Below are positions 27,101 to 36,075 of a stretch of DNA of 64,000 nucleotides, piece by piece. Under the pieces are notes generated by a model. The model worked only from the letters and a program-made list of their open reading frames with translations. It was not told the origin of the DNA and did no database searches. The stretch is from the NCBI RefSeq assembly GCF_050632385.1, contig NZ_CP192599.1:3162001-3226000 (forward strand), given 5' to 3'. Positions within the stretch are counted from its first letter, which is position 1, and each line of letters starts with the position of its first letter. The DNA is from Humitalea sp050632385. Lineage in GTDB: Bacteria > Pseudomonadota > Alphaproteobacteria > Acetobacterales > Acetobacteraceae. The translations under genes and the position numbers were made by a program.

Positions 27101-27846
27101 CCAACCATGGTCCCGAGGTAGGCGCGGCGCACCACCGCATCCTCCCGCACCTCGGCCGGGGTGCCGCAGCCGATCACCCGGCCGAGGTCCATCACCACCA
27201 CGCGGTCGCAATGGCCGAACACGATGTCGATGTCATGCGCGACCAGCAGCAATGCCGTATCCGCGTGGTTGCGGCGCAGGATGCCCAGCAGCCTGTCGGA
27301 TTCCGCGCGGGTCAGCCCGGCCGTGGGTTCATCCAGCAGCAGCAGCCGCGGCGACAGCGCGAGCGGCATCAGCGCATCGATCATGCGGCGTTCGCCATGG
27401 GACATGTCGCACAGCAGCGTGTCCGCGCGATGCGCGAGACCCGCATCGCCCAGCAGCCGCGCCGCGGTCTGTGCCGCCGCGGCGGCGGCGCGGGTGCCAC
27501 CGAACCAGCGCAGCCCATCCCCGGCATGTTGCCGCACCGCCATGGCGATGTTCTCCCGTGCCGTCAGCCCGGGAAAGACCATCGCTGTCTGGAAGGTGCG
27601 CGCCAGGCCGCACGCGACGCGCCGGGCCGGGGCTAGCCGATCCATCGACTGCCCGGCGAAGCGGATGCTGCCCGCATCAGGCGGCAGGAAGCCGGTGATG
27701 ACATTGAACAGCGTCGTCTTGCCCGCGCCATTCGGGCCGATCAGCCCGACCGCTTCGCCTTCGCCCACATCGAAGCCGACATCGTCCAACGCGGCAAAAG
27801 CGCCGAAACGCTTGCCGATCCCGCGAAGTTCCAGAATGGCCGTCAC
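27097..27846 (-). CDS. Liv-type ABC transporter ATPase (LivG)
   Basis: The 249-residue ATPase has Walker A GPNGAGKTTLFNVITG and the LivG-specific segment GLARTFQTAMVFPGLTARENI. Signature and Walker B are MSHGERRMIDALMPLAL (LSGGE altered to MSHGE) and LLLLDEPTAGL, with a VAHDIDIVFGHCDRVVVM H-loop region. The GTG at 27846 overlaps the LivM stop by 4 bp. It is part of the livJHMGF operon. Confidence 0.92.
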   Translation of the reverse strand: MTAILELRGIGKRFGAFAALDDVGFDVGEGEAVGLIGPNGAGKTTLFNVITGFLPPDAGSIRFAGQSMDRLAPARRVACGLARTFQTAMVFPGLTARENIAMAVRQHAGDGLRWFGGTRAAAAAAQTAARLLGDAGLAHRADTLLCDMSHGERRMIDALMPLALSPRLLLLDEPTAGLTRAESDRLLGILRRNHADTALLLVAHDIDIVFGHCDRVVVMDLGRVIGCGTPAEVREDAVVRRAYLGTMVG

Positions 27847-28775
27847 GCGCCGCGCCCAGGCAACCGGCCCCGCAGGATCCGCAGGCCGCTCGCGATACCG
27901 TTCGGCAGCAGCAGCACCGTCAACACGAAAACCAGCCCGACAAAAAGCTGCCAACGATCCGTATAGGCACTGAGATAGGTCTGGATGCCAAGGTAAACCG
28001 CGCAGCCGATGAAGGCGCCCCAGAGCGAGCCGATGCCGCCGATCACCAGCATGACGACCATCGCGGCCGACTGCGTCCAATGCACGCTCTGCGGGCCGAC
28101 GTAGAGGTTCACGAAGGGAAACAGCGCGCCGGCCGCCCCGGCCATGCCGCCGGCGAGCAGCAGGGCCCGGAAGCGCACGGCGAACAGGCTGTAGCCCAGC
28201 GCGCTCATGCGGATCGGCTGTTCGCGCGCGCCGACCAACGCACGCCCGACCGGCGCCGCGACGAAGGATCGCGCGACCCCAAACGCCGCAAGCGCCAGCA
28301 ACGCCGCGACCATGAACAGCGCGCGTGCATCCGCCAGCGCCCAGGGGCCGAGGGACAGCGCGGGCAATCCGCGCAACCCGTCGGCGCCGCCGGTGACATC
28401 GCGCCAGTGGAAGGCGACCTCCCACACAATCTGCCCGGTCAGAAGGGTCAGGATCAGCAGGAAAAGCTGGCCACTGCGCAGGATCACCACGCCCATCAAT
28501 GCCGCCAGCACCATGCCCGCGGCGATACCGGTGCCGAGCATGACCAGCAGGTCGCCGCCCCAGTGCCGCGACGCGATCGCCGCCGCATAGGCGGCACCAC
28601 CGAACAGCGCCGCGTGGCCGAGTGACATCAGGCCCCCGAAGCCGATCAGGATATCGAGGCTCATGACCGCGATGCCGATCAGCAGGATCTCGGCCAGGAA
28701 GCGCAGCAGGAAATCATCAGCGAAGAGGGCTAGCGCCGCCACCGCCAGCGCCGCTGCCGGCAGGATGCGCGTCAT
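27843..28775 (-). CDS. Liv-type ABC transporter permease (LivM)
   Basis: The 310-residue inner-membrane permease has SLDILIGFGGLMSLGHAALFG, the characteristic LivM/LivH GxxSLGHA motif, and FVAAPVGRALVGAREQPIRMSALGY as the cytoplasmic coupling region. About eight to nine hydrophobic segments are visible. The start at 28775 overlaps the LivH stop by 4 bp. It forms the channel with LivH. Confidence 0.92.
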   Translation of the reverse strand: MTRILPAAALAVAALALFADDFLLRFLAEILLIGIAVMSLDILIGFGGLMSLGHAALFGGAAYAAAIASRHWGGDLLVMLGTGIAAGMVLAALMGVVILRSGQLFLLILTLLTGQIVWEVAFHWRDVTGGADGLRGLPALSLGPWALADARALFMVAALLALAAFGVARSFVAAPVGRALVGAREQPIRMSALGYSLFAVRFRALLLAGGMAGAAGALFPFVNLYVGPQSVHWTQSAAMVVMLVIGGIGSLWGAFIGCAVYLGIQTYLSAYTDRWQLFVGLVFVLTVLLLPNGIASGLRILRGRLPGRGA

Positions 28776-29653
28776 ATCCGCCGCATGGAAGGCGCCACCA
28801 ACCCGCTCGGGCGACACACCAGCAACAGTGCCAGCGCGGCGAAGGCCGCGAGATTGGCGAACTCCGGGAACCACACCTTGCTGAAGGTCAGCGCGAAGCC
28901 GACCACCAGCGCGCCGGCGACGGTGCCGCCGAAACTGCCAAGTCCGCCGACCACCACCGTGACCAGCGCCAGCAGCAGAACCTCCTCGTCCAGGCCAGGA
29001 TAGGCCGCGAGCATCCCCGCGCCCAACGCGCCGCTGAGGCCACCAAGCCCGGCCGAGAGCACCAGCACCACGGTGAAGACGCGGCGCGTGTCGATGCCCA
29101 GTGTCTCGACAATGCCGCGATCGGTCACCGCCGCGCGCAGCACCGCCCCCCAGATCGTGCGGTCCAGCAGCAGCCAGAGCAGCAGCCCCAGCACCACGCC
29201 CGCCGCGATCAGGAACAGGCGAAACATGGGAAACGGCATGTCGGCGATGAAGACCACGCCCTGCAAGGCGGGGGGCAGGTCGGGCAGCAGGATCTGCGCG
29301 CCAAAACCCCAGCGCATCAAATCGGCGAAGATCAGCGACAAGCCATAGGTCAGCAGCACCTGCATCAGATGCGGCCGCGCATAGAAGCGCCGAAAGGGAA
29401 AACGTTCGAGCAGCGCGCCGGCCAGCGCGGCGGCGACGAAGGCGGCCGGCAAGGCCAGCCACCACGGCGCGCCGCTGCCGAGCCAGAAGATCGCGACATA
29501 ACTGCCCAGCAGGTAGAAGGAACCATGGGTAAGGTTCACGAAATTCATCAGGCTAAGCACGACCGAGAGCCCGAGCCCGTTGAGCAGCAGCAAGGCTGAA
29601 AAGGACAACGCGTTCAGCGATTGGATGGCGGCATAGCCCAGGAAATCAGGCAT
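28772..29653 (-). CDS. Liv-type ABC transporter permease (LivH)
   Basis: The 293-residue permease starts with MPDFLGYAAIQSLNALSFSALLLLNGLGLSVVLS, followed by the LivH hallmark MNFVNLTHGSFYLLGSYVAI. The coupling region contains VLRAAVTDRGIVETLGID. Its 5' end overlaps the binding-protein gene by 8 bp. Although Liv-type systems usually move branched-chain amino acids, amides or urea, this copy sits in an iron island with an iron-box-like site upstream, so the cargo may be different. Confidence 0.92.
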   Translation of the reverse strand: MPDFLGYAAIQSLNALSFSALLLLNGLGLSVVLSLMNFVNLTHGSFYLLGSYVAIFWLGSGAPWWLALPAAFVAAALAGALLERFPFRRFYARPHLMQVLLTYGLSLIFADLMRWGFGAQILLPDLPPALQGVVFIADMPFPMFRLFLIAAGVVLGLLLWLLLDRTIWGAVLRAAVTDRGIVETLGIDTRRVFTVVLVLSAGLGGLSGALGAGMLAAYPGLDEEVLLLALVTVVVGGLGSFGGTVAGALVVGFALTFSKVWFPEFANLAAFAALALLLVCRPSGLVAPSMRRI

Positions 29654-30872
29654 CTGGCCCCGGGTCGCGGAGCTGCGGGAAGGTATGCACGACGGTGTTG
29701 ATCATCGTGCCATTCACCGCACGGACCTCGTTCACATGGATGTCGAGGATCGCCTGCCCGTTGCGCGGATCGAAGGGCATGCTGCCGAAGGCGGTCCGCA
29801 CCGGCGCATCGAACAGCGCCTGGCGCGTGCGCGGCCAGTCGGCCGGATTGCCGCCGGCCCGTTCGGTGGCGGCGCGCAGCACCTGGCCGCAGACATAGCC
29901 GGTGGTGCTGAATTCCCCCGGCAGGCCACGGCCGGTGGCGCGATAGGCGGCGACGAAATCGGCACTGGCCGGGGCAGTCGGCGATTGGTGGAAGGTATTG
30001 ACCGCGCCGAGCGCCGCATCACCGACGGCGGGCAGCACATCCTCCTGGTCAAAGCAGGCGCCGGTGCCCATCAGCCGGATGCGCCCGGCCAGGCGGTATT
30101 CCTTCCATTGGCGCAGGAAGCGCACCGCATCGCTGCCGGCGAAGAAGACATAGACGGAGTCTGGGCGCTCGGCGGCGATGGCGGTCAGCAGCGGGCCGAA
30201 ATCGGGGGTGCCGAGCGGCGTCCAGAACTGCCGGCCGATCCGTCCGCCGATCTGCTGGGTGGTCTGCGCGAAATCGCCGACGAATTCGCGCCCGGCCGCG
30301 TAGTCCGATGCGGCGGTGACCACCCGCGCGCCGGGATGCGTCTGATGCGACCAGCGCGCGGCGGTGCTGCCCAGCATCCAGTTGGTCTTGGTCGGCCGCA
30401 GGATGAAGGGGCTGGCCGCGCGGCGCGCCAGGTCATTGGCCGAGCCCAGCAGGAAGGTCGGCATCCGCGCCTCGGTCACCACGTCGCGCAGCGCCAGTGC
30501 CACGCCGGAATGGAGGACCCCGCACAGGAGATCGACACGGTCCTGGCCGATCAGCTTGCGCGCCTTGCGCACGCCATCATCGGGGCGCGCCTGGTCATCC
30601 TCCACGATCAGTTCCACCGGGCGGTCGGCGAAGCGTTCGCCTGATTCCGCCAGCAGCAGCCGGATGCCGGCGCGCATGCTTTCGCCAAGCGCCGCGAAGG
30701 GGCCGGAGAGCGATGTCACCATGCCGATCCGCAGCGGCGCCGGCTGCGCCAGCGCCGGGCTGGCCAGGGGCGGCAGTGCCACGGCGGCAATCCCGGCAAT
30801 CAGCGCCCGGCGCGGCACGGCGGCGGGGGGCACGGCGCAGGCGCGGCCTTGGTCAAGACTCCGGTTCGGCAT
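29646..30872 (-). CDS. Liv-type ABC transporter substrate-binding protein (family 6, LivJ)
   Basis: The 408-residue protein has a signal region (residues about 20-43, RRALIAGIAAVALPPLASPALA). The type I periplasmic binding fold shows LRIGMVTSLSGPFAALGESM, VDLLCGVLHSGVALALRDV, DFGPLLTAIAAERPDSVYVFF and GQAILDIHVNEVRAVNG. The ATG at 30872 is the operon start. The palindromic site at 30902-30916 is only 30 bp upstream, so transcription is likely iron- or metal-responsive. The ligand is unknown. Family 6 proteins bind amino acids, amides, urea or aromatic acids. Confidence 0.9.
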   Translation of the reverse strand: MPNRSLDQGRACAVPPAAVPRRALIAGIAAVALPPLASPALAQPAPLRIGMVTSLSGPFAALGESMRAGIRLLLAESGERFADRPVELIVEDDQARPDDGVRKARKLIGQDRVDLLCGVLHSGVALALRDVVTEARMPTFLLGSANDLARRAASPFILRPTKTNWMLGSTAARWSHQTHPGARVVTAASDYAAGREFVGDFAQTTQQIGGRIGRQFWTPLGTPDFGPLLTAIAAERPDSVYVFFAGSDAVRFLRQWKEYRLAGRIRLMGTGACFDQEDVLPAVGDAALGAVNTFHQSPTAPASADFVAAYRATGRGLPGEFSTTGYVCGQVLRAATERAGGNPADWPRTRQALFDAPVRTAFGSMPFDPRNGQAILDIHVNEVRAVNGTMINTVVHTFPQLRDPGPDA

Positions 30873-30901
30873 GGTCGGCGGCTCCGAGGCGGCGCGTGAT
30901 G

Positions 30902-30916
30902 TGCGAATAAGACGCA
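30902..30916 (-). promoter_or_regulatory. Iron-box-like 7-1-7 site upstream of livJHMGF
   Basis: TGCGAATAAGACGCA matches the perfect palindrome TGCGACTAAGTCGCA at 53304-53318 (in front of the tonB operon) at 13 of 15 positions. It shares the TGCGA half-site with the Fur-like boxes at 31015, 38025 and 41482. It lies 30 bp upstream of the binding-protein start. Confidence 0.5.
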
Positions 30917-30946
30917 ATATCTCCTCATCGCAGAGCCACCCGGCAC

Positions 30947-30964
30947 CGGCAAGGCGCCTTGCCG
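30947..30964. repeat. 18-bp perfect palindrome in divergent intergenic region
   Basis: CGGCAAGGCGCCTTGCCG is a perfect inverted repeat between livJ (30872) and the YVTN gene (31071), flanked by the two iron-box-like sites. There is no adjacent T-run, so it is not a standard terminator. It may be an operator for a second regulator or a transcript hairpin. Confidence 0.5.
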
Positions 30965-31006
30965 CCCCCCGAAGGCAGCCCTGCTCCTTGCCGGAAGCAG
31001 GTCGGC

Positions 31007-31031
31007 AATGATAATGCGAGTGATTATCATT
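31007..31031. promoter_or_regulatory. Fur box (9-bp inverted repeat AATGATAAT/ATTATCATT)
   Basis: AATGATAAT (31007-31015) and ATTATCATT (31023-31031) form a perfect 9-bp inverted repeat with a 7-bp spacer. The internal 15-mer TGCGAGTGATTATCA (31015-31029) matches the classical Fur consensus at 13 of 15 positions. That 15-mer occurs again, in the opposite orientation, at 42860-42874 in front of the TonB-dependent receptor. It lies 40 bp upstream of the YVTN-protein ATG. Confidence 0.8.
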
Positions 31032-31070
31032 ATTGGCCATCTCCTCTCCCGCATCCAAGGTAGGCTGCTC

Positions 31071-32189
31071 ATGCCCTTGTCCAACGCCACGCTCTCCCGC
31101 CCGGCTGTCTCGCGGCGTCATCTCATGGCGCTGCTCGGCGCCGCGACGACGCTCGCCACCCTGCGCCCCGCCGCGGTCAGCGCCGCACCGGCCATCGAGA
31201 AGACCCTCAAGATCTCGGCCGCGCTTTACGAACTGGCCGTCAGCACCACCAGCAACCTCGTGCATGTGGCCGCCGTCGGCGGGCGCGGCCAGAACGCCGC
31301 GAAGATCATCGGGCTCGACCTGCGCACGCTGGAGACGCGCTCGACCATCGAACTGGGCGAGGATTCGGCCTTCGGGCTGACGGTGAACGACCGTCGCGGC
31401 CTGCTGCTCGCCACTGGCACGCGCCAGGGCGCCTTCAAGATCTTCGATGCGCGCACCGGCACGCTGCGGGCGCGGCTGACGCAGGGCGAAGGCTCGCACC
31501 TGCGCCAGGTGGTGGCGGATGAGGCGCGCGACCGCGCCTTCGCGACCTCCTTCGGCGCGCGCGACCGGCCCAGCACCATCTGGGTCGTGGACACCGCCGC
31601 CGACCGCATCGCCACGGTCATCACCGAAGGGCTCGAAGGCGGCATCACCGGCCTTGCCCATGATCCGGCCGGCGACCGGCTTTTCGTCACGGCGCTGACG
31701 ACGAATGAGGTCGTGGAGGTCAGCCTGGCGCGTAATGCTGGCATCCGTCGCTTCGCGTCGGGCGGCGAAGGGGCGATCAACATCGCCTTCGATCCCGCCA
31801 GCGGCCGGCTGTTCTGCGCCAACCAGCGCAGCGGCACGCTGAGCGTGCTGAACGCCGCCACGGGCGAGGTGGTGAAGGTGATCGAGACCGGTGCGGGTGC
31901 GCTCGGCATCACCCTCTCGGCCGATGGCGCCATCGCCTATGTCGCCAATCGCGGCGCCGGGACAGTCAGCGTGGTGGATACCCGCGCCCTGAGCGTGGTC
32001 GCCAGCCTGGCCACCGGCACGCATCCGAACACGGTCTCGGTCGATCGGCGCAGCGGGCTTGCCTATGTCTCCAACAAGGCGCGCATGGCGCCGCGCCAGC
32101 GGCCCGCGGCTGATCAGGCCGCGCCCGCCGCGCCGCCCGCCCCGATCGACGATCCGAACGGGGATACGGTCAGCATCATCCGCCTCTGA
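31071..32189 (+). CDS. YVTN/YncE-like beta-propeller protein, exported
   Basis: The 372-residue protein has a twin-arginine-type signal (VSRRHLMALLGAATTLATL) and then about seven beta-propeller blades of the 40-residue YVTN type. Examples are FDPASGRLFCANQRSGTLSVL, ADGAIAYVANRGAGTVSVVD and SVDRRSGLAYVSNKARM. YncE of E. coli is a periplasmic, iron-regulated relative of unclear function. The ATG at 31071 follows AAGGTAGG at 31058-31065 and lies just downstream of the Fur box at 31007-31031. That placement supports iron-repressed expression. It ends 9 bp before the palindrome at 32198. Confidence 0.87.
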   Translation: MPLSNATLSRPAVSRRHLMALLGAATTLATLRPAAVSAAPAIEKTLKISAALYELAVSTTSNLVHVAAVGGRGQNAAKIIGLDLRTLETRSTIELGEDSAFGLTVNDRRGLLLATGTRQGAFKIFDARTGTLRARLTQGEGSHLRQVVADEARDRAFATSFGARDRPSTIWVVDTAADRIATVITEGLEGGITGLAHDPAGDRLFVTALTTNEVVEVSLARNAGIRRFASGGEGAINIAFDPASGRLFCANQRSGTLSVLNAATGEVVKVIETGAGALGITLSADGAIAYVANRGAGTVSVVDTRALSVVASLATGTHPNTVSVDRRSGLAYVSNKARMAPRQRPAADQAAPAAPPAPIDDPNGDTVSIIRL

Positions 32190-32197
32190 TCGCCTGT

Positions 32198-32223
32198 GCC
32201 GGCGCCGGGATCCCGGCGCCGGC
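32198..32223. terminator. 26-bp perfect palindrome between convergent genes
   Basis: A perfect inverted repeat with 13-bp GC-rich arms (GCCGGCGCCGGGA and its complement) fills the 34-bp gap between the YVTN gene and the NRPS gene. It abuts the NRPS stop codon. On the plus strand it is followed by CTAAAAAA rather than a T-run, so it is probably a bidirectional hairpin that blocks or stabilises transcripts rather than a textbook intrinsic terminator. Confidence 0.55.
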
Positions 32224-35200
32224 CTAAAAAAGCCGTCGCAGCGCCGGCGCGATCACCGCCGTCGCCGCATCGCCCATCATCTCGCCATGCAGGGCGGGGA
32301 CATCGATCACCGCGACCCGCGCCGCATGCGGTGCCCACATGGCGGGCGAGATGTCGCGCCCCACATGGTCGCGCGCCGCCCGGAAATGCGTCAGCGTGCC
32401 GTCGAAGCGCCGGTGGTGGTGGCCGCGCACCAGCCGGTTGTTGCCCTCCACCACCCGCACCACGCCATCGAGTGCCGCTTCCGGCAGACGGCCGAGCGGC
32501 ATGCCGCCGCGGCGCAGGAAATCGATGACCGCGCCGCGCTCCATCGGCAGGTCGGGGAACCGCGCCGGATCATACCCGGCGATCCCGAGCAGGGCCGCGT
32601 AGATCGCCGCATCATCCGGCTCCGGCGCCGCGCGCCAGACCTCGGCCGGATAGGCGTCGAGCAATGCGACCAGCCCCACATCCCGGCCAAGATCGCGCAA
32701 CCGCACCGCGATCGCCTGGGCGATGATCCCGCCCACCGACCAGCCGGCAAGGTGGATCGGCCCCGGCCGATCCGCCGCCACCACGCGGTTGGCGTAATCG
32801 GCCGCCAGCGCCTCCAGGCTGTCCACCGGCGGCACGTCGGGGTCCAGCGCGGGCGATTGCAGGCCCAGCACCGCGATATCCGGCGCCAGGGCGCGCGCGA
32901 TCCCGCCATAGCACCAGGCGACGCCGCCCGCCGGATGCACGACGAACAGCGATGGCCGATCCTGCCCCCCGCGCCCCAGCACGATCAGCGGCCGCAACCC
33001 GTCATCGGTCGGCGGCAGGGCGGTGGAATCGAGCAGACGCGCCAGGCGCTCGACCGTCGCGTGTTCGAACAGCGCGCCAAGGCCCGGGTCGCGTCCGAAC
33101 GCCTCCTGCACGCGCAGCATCAAGTCCACCGCCAGCAGCGAATGACCGCCCAGGTCGAAGAAATCATCCTCCGCGCCCACATGCGGCACATCGAGCGTTT
33201 CGGCGAAGAGGGCCGCGACGCGGCGTTCCGTTTCCGTCGCCGGGGCGCGGCCTTGGCTCTGCGTGATCTCCGGCGCGGGCAGCGCGTTGCGGTCAAGCTT
33301 GCCGCTGCTGTTGACCGGCAGTGCTGCGATCGCGACGAAGGCCGATGGCACCATGTAGTCGGGCACCTGCGCCGCGACATGGGCGCGCAGCGCGGCCGCA
33401 TCGTAATCCAGCCCGGGCACGACATAGGCGATCAGGCGCTTGTCGCCCGGCCGGTCTTCCCGCGCGATCACACGGCTTTGCCGCGCCATGGGGGATGACG
33501 CGATGGCGGCCTCGATCTCACCCAGTTCGATGCGGAAGCCACGCAGCTTCACCTGGCCATCGGCGCGCCCAAGATAAAGGATCGCTCCATCGGGACGGAA
33601 CCGCGCCAGGTCGCCCGTGCGATACATGCGCGCGCCGGGTTGGAAGGGGTCGGGGATGAAGGCGCGCTCGGTCAGGTCCGGCCGTCCGAGGTAGCCGCGG
33701 GCAAGCTGCACCCCGGCGATGAACAATTGCCCCGTGACGCCGGGCGGCAGCGGCCGCAACGCGTCGTCCAGCACATAAAGCCGCGTGTTCCACACCGGCC
33801 AGCCGATCGGCATGGGCTGGCTGTGATCGCCGCGCGAGGCGTTCCAATAGCTGACATCCACCGCCGCCTCGGTCGGGCCATACAAATTATGCAGTTCGGC
33901 CGTCAGCGTTTCATGAAAGCGCTCGCGCAGATCGGCGGTCAGCGCCTCACCCGAACAGAAGACCCGCGCCAGGGTCAGCCCGGCCGCATCGGGATGGGCA
34001 AGGAAGGCCGCGAGCATCGAGGGCACGAAATGCACCGTGGTGATACGATCCTGGCGGATCAGCCGGGCGATGGCTGCCGGGTCGCGATGCGCGCCGGGCG
34101 GGGCGATGACCAGCGTGGCGCCAGCGATCAGCGGCAGGAAGAATTCCCAGACCGAGACATCAAAGGTGGCCGGCGTCTTCTGCAGGATGCGGTCCTGTGG
34201 GGCGATGCCGTAGTGCACGCGCATCCATTCCAGGCGGTTGACGATGGCGCGGTGATCGATGACCGCGCCCTTGGGTTCGCCGGTGGAGCCGGAGGTGTAG
34301 ATCGCATAGGCCGCATCGCCCGGTTCGGGACCGACGGACGCGGCCCCATCGCGCGGCCAGTCGGCCGGGGCCAGGATATCGGCGCCGCCCGGCAGCGGCG
34401 TTTCCGCCAGTGTCAGCCGCGGCGCCGCGGCCGCCATGATGCGGGCGATGCGGTCGGCGGGATGACTCGCATCAAGCGGCAGATAGGCGGCACCGGCGCG
34501 GATCACACCCACCAGCGCGACGATCAGGTCGAAGGAGCGATCGAGCGCCACGGCGACCAGATCGCCCGGCCCGATGTGACGCGCGGCCAGCGCGCCCGCC
34601 AAGGCCGCGCTGCGCCGGTCAAGCTCGGCGTAGGTCATGGATCGGCCTTCGAAGACCACCGCTTCGGCCAGCGGCCGCGCCTGCATCGTCGCTTCGATCA
34701 ACCGGGCCAGCGTGGTGTCGGGAACGGAATGGGCCGTGCGATTCACGTCATGGACGAAGCGCTGTGCTTCCTCGGGCGTCGCGGTCGGGACATCCGCAAG
34801 GCTGCCCGCGTCCAGCGCGGCGGCGATGAACCTGGCGGCGCGGACGGCGTGTGCAGCGGTCTCCTCGGCGGAGTGAAGACCAGGATTGGCCTCGACCTCC
34901 AGCCGCAGCGCACCGGCGGCGGGGTCGCCGCGCAGGTCGAAGGTGATGTCGTCCACCGGCCCGGTGCCGAGCAGGTGCAATGCCGCCGTCAGCCCTGGAA
35001 AGATCGGGACCGCGTGATAGGGCTGGATGTTGATGATGGGGCCGTGCACCCGGCGGCCCGCCCCGACGCGGCCGAGGTCACGCCGCAACTGTTCGCCGCG
35101 ATAGCGGCCATGCCGGCGCAGGGCCGCAAGCCGCGTCGCGACATCCTCGGCCGCATCATGCAATGGCAAGGTTTCGTCGAAGCGGATGCGCAGGGGCAGC

Positions 35201-36075
35201 ACGTTCATCAGCGTCGCCGGCGTGCGCGCTGCCGCACTGCCGAAACGGTTCATGAAGGTGACGCCGACGACCGATTCCGCCTCCGCTGTCAGGCGCCGGC
35301 AATAGGCGCCGAGTAGCGCGGTCATCACATCCGGCCAGGCCAGGTCATGCGCCGCGGTCAACCCACGCAGCGCGGCGGCGGCCTCGGGCGTGATCGCCGC
35401 ATGGGCGCGATGGGCCGAGCGCGCGGTCAGCGCGACACCCTGGCCGATGCCGGTGACATCCGGCGCATCCGCCATGGCCTGGCGCCAAAACCCCGCATCC
35501 GTCGCGCGGCGTGGTGCTGCGCGATAGGTGGCATCCTCGGCCAGCGCCGCGTCGAAACCGGCCAGCGGCGGGCCGGCATCCGCACCGCCCTGCCGCGCGG
35601 CATAGAGGGCGGCGACGCGCCGCATCAGCAGGTCGGTGCCAAAGCCGTCCAGCACCAGATGATGCGCGCGGTGATACCAGAGGTGATGCTCGGCCGAGAG
35701 CCGGTAGAGCTGTTCCGCCGCGAGCGGCCCGCGCGCGGGATCGACCGGCCGCGCCATGTCGCGCGCCATCTCGGCCAGGGCCTCGGCCTCGCTGGATGAG
35801 TTAATCGTTTCCAGCCAGGGCCGCAGCGCGGGATCCAGCCGCTGCGTCACGCCCACCGGCCCATCCTGGATGCGGAAAGCCAAGGAATCGGCTTCCTCCA
35901 CCATGCCATTCACCGCATCGTGGAACGCCGCGATGTCGAGCGGCCCGCGCAGGTCAAGATAGTGCCCGGTGTTGAACACCGGGTTCCCGGGATCGAGGCG
36001 CTGGGCATACCAAAGCCCTTCCTGCGCCTCGGTCAGCCGCGGGCCCGATGCGACGATCAGGTCGCCGTCAACCAT
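32224..36075 (-). CDS. entF: EntF-like siderophore NRPS (C-A-PCP-TE, serine-activating)
   Basis: The 1283-residue protein has one elongation-termination module. The condensation domain (about 10-430) has an intact HHLVLDG motif (His138-Gly144). The adenylation domain (about 450-950) has YTSGSTGEPKG and LYGPTEAAVDV. The carrier has GGHS with Ser979, and the thioesterase has GWSVGG with Ser1113. The specificity residues read Asp639, Val640, Trp643, His682, Phe706, Ser708, Leu731, Val739, Asp740 and Lys926. This is DVWHFSLVDK, the code of E. coli EntF for L-serine. Order and length match EntF, so an aryl-serine ester such as a trilactone is expected. Its ATG overlaps the carrier-protein stop by 8 bp. 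Confidence 0.9.
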   Translation of the reverse strand: MVDGDLIVASGPRLTEAQEGLWYAQRLDPGNPVFNTGHYLDLRGPLDIAAFHDAVNGMVEEADSLAFRIQDGPVGVTQRLDPALRPWLETINSSSEAEALAEMARDMARPVDPARGPLAAEQLYRLSAEHHLWYHRAHHLVLDGFGTDLLMRRVAALYAARQGGADAGPPLAGFDAALAEDATYRAAPRRATDAGFWRQAMADAPDVTGIGQGVALTARSAHRAHAAITPEAAAALRGLTAAHDLAWPDVMTALLGAYCRRLTAEAESVVGVTFMNRFGSAAARTPATLMNVLPLRIRFDETLPLHDAAEDVATRLAALRRHGRYRGEQLRRDLGRVGAGRRVHGPIINIQPYHAVPIFPGLTAALHLLGTGPVDDITFDLRGDPAAGALRLEVEANPGLHSAEETAAHAVRAARFIAAALDAGSLADVPTATPEEAQRFVHDVNRTAHSVPDTTLARLIEATMQARPLAEAVVFEGRSMTYAELDRRSAALAGALAARHIGPGDLVAVALDRSFDLIVALVGVIRAGAAYLPLDASHPADRIARIMAAAAPRLTLAETPLPGGADILAPADWPRDGAASVGPEPGDAAYAIYTSGSTGEPKGAVIDHRAIVNRLEWMRVHYGIAPQDRILQKTPATFDVSVWEFFLPLIAGATLVIAPPGAHRDPAAIARLIRQDRITTVHFVPSMLAAFLAHPDAAGLTLARVFCSGEALTADLRERFHETLTAELHNLYGPTEAAVDVSYWNASRGDHSQPMPIGWPVWNTRLYVLDDALRPLPPGVTGQLFIAGVQLARGYLGRPDLTERAFIPDPFQPGARMYRTGDLARFRPDGAILYLGRADGQVKLRGFRIELGEIEAAIASSPMARQSRVIAREDRPGDKRLIAYVVPGLDYDAAALRAHVAAQVPDYMVPSAFVAIAALPVNSSGKLDRNALPAPEITQSQGRAPATETERRVAALFAETLDVPHVGAEDDFFDLGGHSLLAVDLMLRVQEAFGRDPGLGALFEHATVERLARLLDSTALPPTDDGLRPLIVLGRGGQDRPSLFVVHPAGGVAWCYGGIARALAPDIAVLGLQSPALDPDVPPVDSLEALAADYANRVVAADRPGPIHLAGWSVGGIIAQAIAVRLRDLGRDVGLVALLDAYPAEVWRAAPEPDDAAIYAALLGIAGYDPARFPDLPMERGAVIDFLRRGGMPLGRLPEAALDGVVRVVEGNNRLVRGHHHRRFDGTLTHFRAARDHVGRDISPAMWAPHAARVAVIDVPALHGEMMGDAATAVIAPALRRLF

